Source: Planctomycetota bacterium
GTDB taxonomy: Bacteria > Planctomycetota > Phycisphaerae > Phycisphaerales > UBA1924
Direction: 5' to 3'
DNA length: 64,000 nucleotides
NCBI GenBank assembly: GCA_039819165.1
Contig: JBCBSM010000001.1
Span: forward strand, 1,426,001-1,490,000
A program made the position numbers and the translations under genes. This document shows positions 61,745 through 64,000 of this stretch, piece by piece (within the stretch, counting starts at the first letter, position 1; each line of letters opens with the position of its first letter). Below the pieces are notes generated by a model. It had not been told where the DNA came from. It did no database searches and saw only the letters and a program-made list of their open reading frames with translations.

Positions 61745-62517
61745 GGCCGGCCTCCGTCTTCGCCCGGACGCGAGTCGCGGCGCGGGAACGCCGGTGCATC
61801 CTCGTCCTCGTTCGCCGGATCGGTCGGTTCCAATGCGGGCGCGTCGCGGCGGGGCGGGGCGGGCAGCGGCAGCACCGCCCGGACGATGTCGGGCGGCCGC
61901 GCGGGCAGTTCGTCCTCGTCGTCGAGCCCGTCGAACGGCGCGAGCGGGAGGTCGTCCTCCGGCGGCCCGCCGAGCGGATCCTCGTCTGTCGACAGCGTGA
62001 CGCCGTCGTCGACCTCGATGGCCGCCAGCCAGATGCACACCCGCGCGGGCAGCCGGGCCCCGCGGGGCGCATCGAGGTCTTCGAAGCCATCGAGGAGCAC
62101 GTGCTCGATGCCACCCGCGGCCAGTTCCATCGTGCCGCCCGCGGCCGACTCCCGCCAGCGCAGCTCGCCCGCCTCGGCGTCGTATCGGAGTTCGGCCGAG
62201 ATGTCCGCCGGCGCGACGGGCAGCCCCCGCGCCGGCGCCACGGGCCAGACGGCACGACCCGAAAGGGCCAGCGTGTCGCCCCGCGGCGTGGCGGAACTCG
62301 TGGCCGATCCAGCGACCATCTCCACGCGATCGAGGATGCGATCGATGGCGGCGAGCCGGGCGCCCTCGATCGCTAGCCGCTCGCGACGCTGGCCGAGCCC
62401 GTAGCTGAACGCCAGGATGCTGCCCGACAGCAGCGCAAGCAGCCCGATCGCGACGATGACCTCGAGCAGGGTCAGGCCCCGCCCGGACCGCCGCCGCGTC
62501 GCGCACGCCCCGCTCAC
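61741..62517 (-). CDS. gspJ: Type II secretion minor pseudopilin GspJ-like
   Basis: This 258-residue prepilin-like protein starts with GTG at 62517 (overlap with gspI stop). Cleavage motif 'SGRG|LTLLEVIVAIGLLAL' has the required Gly at -1 and Glu at +5. A long helix continues to 'LSYGLGQRRERLAIEGARLA'-type sequence, then a beta-rich domain ('DTLALSGRAVWPVAP', 'LRYDAEAGELRWRES'). The C-terminal 70 residues are acidic and Pro-rich. Assignment as GspJ rests on order (H-I-J-K) and size; it is the third of four consecutive pseudopilin genes. Confidence 0.78.
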   Translation of the reverse strand: MSGACATRRRSGRGLTLLEVIVAIGLLALLSGSILAFSYGLGQRRERLAIEGARLAAIDRILDRVEMVAGSATSSATPRGDTLALSGRAVWPVAPARGLPVAPADISAELRYDAEAGELRWRESAAGGTMELAAGGIEHVLLDGFEDLDAPRGARLPARVCIWLAAIEVDDGVTLSTDEDPLGGPPEDDLPLAPFDGLDDEDELPARPPDIVRAVLPLPAPPRRDAPALEPTDPANEDEDAPAFPRRDSRPGEDGGRP

Positions 62518-63026
62518 GGGGCACCCCCGCCGAATCCGCCCGGCTCGTCGGCGTCGAGCGGGCTGGGATCGATCAGCTGGCGGAGCGTGGCGAGCGGGGC
62601 GACCTCGGCATCGGAGCCGATCGGCACGCGGAACACTCGGACGGTCGCCAGCGAGAGGTCGCGCCAGCGGGAGGCCTCGAGATCGACCTCGCACTCCCAC
62701 CGCCAGCCGGTCGGCTCGCCCTGCGCGTCGAGCACGTCCAGCGGCAGCAGCCACTCGTCGACCGGGCCGCTCAGGCTCCGCTCCGTCGCCGCGCCACCCT
62801 CGAGCAAGGCGAGCGCGGATCGCGCGATGCCCTCGGCGGCGGCGCGGCGCTCGGACTCGATGACCAGCCGCGTGCCGAAGCCGACCTGCGTGAGGATCGC
62901 CAGCCCGCCGAGCACGAAGATGCTCAGGGCGACCATCAGGTCGAGCAATGCGAAGCACCGCCGGCGTGGGGGTCGACCGTCCGTAGTCGTCCGGATGCCG
63001 CGGCTCCGCCGCTGCTGGGCGATCAT
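62514..63026 (-). CDS. gspI: Type II secretion minor pseudopilin GspI-like with atypical cleavage site
   Basis: This 170-residue protein starts at ATG 63026. Its membrane segment 'CFALLDLMVALSIFVLGGLA' aligns with the pseudopilin consensus 'GFTLLEVMVAL'. However, the -1 residue is Cys instead of Gly and the +5 residue is Asp instead of Glu. Positive residues (PPRRRC) precede it as normal. The remaining 120 residues contain 'GWRWECEVDLEASRWRDL', recalling the GspI C-terminal strand pattern. Its position between gspH and gspJ supports the call. Confidence 0.72.
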   Translation of the reverse strand: MIAQQRRSRGIRTTTDGRPPRRRCFALLDLMVALSIFVLGGLAILTQVGFGTRLVIESERRAAAEGIARSALALLEGGAATERSLSGPVDEWLLPLDVLDAQGEPTGWRWECEVDLEASRWRDLSLATVRVFRVPIGSDAEVAPLATLRQLIDPSPLDADEPGGFGGGAP

Positions 63027-63045
63027 GGTGCCCCCCTGGGACGAT

Positions 63046-63768
63046 TCAGCCGGGCTCGTCGCCCCCGGCCGATGCGGCGGCCGTCGGCGCCGGCGCTGTG
63101 CCGGCCTTGGTCTCGTCCGCTGCGTCGGGCTCGATCGGGTCCGCCAGCGCGAGCGACAGCCCGACCTCGCCCGAGAGCGCCCGCACCGTGAGCCGCACGC
63201 GGCGGGCGTCGGGCAGCTCGATCGCGGCCGTCGTGACCGGCACGGCGGTCCCGTCGCTCAGGAACCATGCAACCAGCACGGGCCCCGTGGGCACGCCGCG
63301 TTCGTCGACCGGGCTGGCGACCCGCGGGACGGACTCCTGCTCGGGCTTGGGCGCCGTCACCAGCTCACGGCGCTCCACGAGGTCAACCTCGCCCACGAAG
63401 TCGAACAGCTCGGACGGATCCACGAGGCTGGTGCCCTCGGGCAGCACGCGATCCTCGGCCACGCGGGGCCAGGTCGCGGGAAGGTTGGAATCCGCCTCGG
63501 GGTCCTCTTCGGAATCGGGCATGCGGACCGCGGCGAGTTCGAGCCGCTCGTCCTCCGCCGGGATCAGCACGATGGCCACCGGGCCGCCCAGCCGCTGCGC
63601 CTCTCGGCGGGCGATGGACGGAAAAAGCTCCAGCTCTCGTTCGGCCGCCGACGTCCGGGCCTGCTCGGACCGCGCCAGCGTCGCGGGCACCACAAGCGAA
63701 CCCAGCAGCACGACGAGCGCGAGCGTCACCAACGTCTCGATAAGCGTGAACCCCGCGCGAACGTGCAT
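63046..63768 (-). CDS. gspH: Type II secretion minor pseudopilin GspH-like
   Basis: This 240-residue prepilin-like protein starts at ATG 63768. The cleavage motif 'MHVRAG|FTLIETLVTLALVV' is textbook (short leader, Gly at -1, Phe at +1, Glu at +5). The helix continues through 'SEQARTSAAERELELFPSIA'. The body is beta-rich and larger than usual for GspH, with a Pro/Thr/Ala/Glu tail. A 19-base gap separates it from gspI. Between it and the preceding gene end (63769-63931) are 163 bases without an ORF. Confidence 0.8.
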   Translation of the reverse strand: MHVRAGFTLIETLVTLALVVLLGSLVVPATLARSEQARTSAAERELELFPSIARREAQRLGGPVAIVLIPAEDERLELAAVRMPDSEEDPEADSNLPATWPRVAEDRVLPEGTSLVDPSELFDFVGEVDLVERRELVTAPKPEQESVPRVASPVDERGVPTGPVLVAWFLSDGTAVPVTTAAIELPDARRVRLTVRALSGEVGLSLALADPIEPDAADETKAGTAPAPTAAASAGGDEPG

Positions 63769-63931
63769 CGTGCAGCAACCCCCAGCCAAGCGGCTCGGCA
63801 AACGAACCGGTGCGGCGAAGCACGCCGCGTTGTCCTCGCACCGCGACCGCCACCCGCGGCCGCCCTCATTAGATCACCCATGCCGAGCGGCCGGGTGCAT
63901 TGCGCTCGTCAACCGTCTTCAGGCGACGACC

Positions 63932-64000
63932 TCAGCCGCCCGACGGTGGCGGGGCCAGGCCGCCTCCGCTACCAAGGCCCCCCTCGTCCTCTTCCCAGGC
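63932..64000 (-). CDS. C-terminal fragment of an upstream secretion gene, probably GspG major pseudopilin
   Basis: Only the last 22 codons are inside the window: 'AWEEDEGGLG' followed by a Gly/Pro tail and TGA at 63934-63932. Position before gspH and the ending 'x-W-E-E-D', like the 'ADI.SW' end of many GspG proteins, make GspG likely. Another operon member is possible. Confidence 0.5.
   Translation of the reverse strand, partial: AWEEDEGGLGSGGGLAPPPSGG

Overview
The window is very GC-rich, densely coded DNA that looks like a bacterium of the Planctomycetota, probably class Phycisphaerae. This is inferred from gene content, not from a marker gene. The supporting traits are a giant repeat-built secretin, an FG-GAP/VCBS protein, a eukaryote-type adenylosuccinate lyase, many lipoproteins of no recognised family, DUF2752 and DUF3754 proteins, PstA and PstC permeases with huge extra-membrane domains, and a short L34 protein. 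I see no rRNA, tRNA, CRISPR array, insertion sequence or prophage. No stretch longer than about 300 bases lacks a gene. The longest gaps (8364-8635 and 16321-16586) are divergent promoter regions.

Layout. 1-2928 (minus): a cut-off FG-GAP protein and, upstream of it, a long coiled-coil protein with a histone-H1-like tail. 3087-8159 (plus): an RsuA-type pseudouridine synthase, a YihY/BrkB membrane protein, a small lipoprotein, an isolated nuoB and a large secreted protein. 8226-9382: rpmH and rnc, divergent. 9399-13600 (minus): an endo/exonuclease/phosphatase-fold lipoprotein, two membrane-anchored proteins and a class I aldolase. 13794-20804 (mostly plus): a DUF2089 regulator with a membrane protein, purB, a YHS protein, a thiolase, lipoproteins and a glycosyltransferase-methyltransferase fusion. 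20836-31748 is mixed: a catalytically dead purple-acid-phosphatase-like protein, ispG, a nitroreductase, an SDR, a lipase-like lipoprotein, a DUF2752 operon, a cytochrome c, a DUF3754 protein and a low-molecular-weight phosphatase. 31761-36067 (minus): sucB and sucA. 36231-43292 (minus): pstB, pstA, pstC and pstS for phosphate uptake.

The outstanding region is 43437-64000 (minus), a type II secretion-like operon read as (gspG)-H-I-J-K-L-M/C-D-lipoprotein. Its outer-membrane secretin is predicted at about 4,614 residues. By hand alignment it has about 50 consecutive N-domain-type repeats between a normal N0 domain and a normal C-terminal secretin channel, where an ordinary GspD has three. The partner gene just upstream fuses a GspM/PilO-like part to a PilP/GspC-like part through a poly-proline linker. 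A lipoprotein gene overlapping the secretin stop could be its pilotin. Six consecutive junctions in the operon overlap by 4 bp. The ATPase and inner-membrane platform genes (gspE, gspF) are not in the window.

A second window-wide pattern is a TAnnnT hexamer, often GTACGaT, placed 5-8 bases before the start codon of nine genes. This suggests that leaderless transcription is common in this organism. Genes without it often have a clear Shine-Dalgarno sequence.
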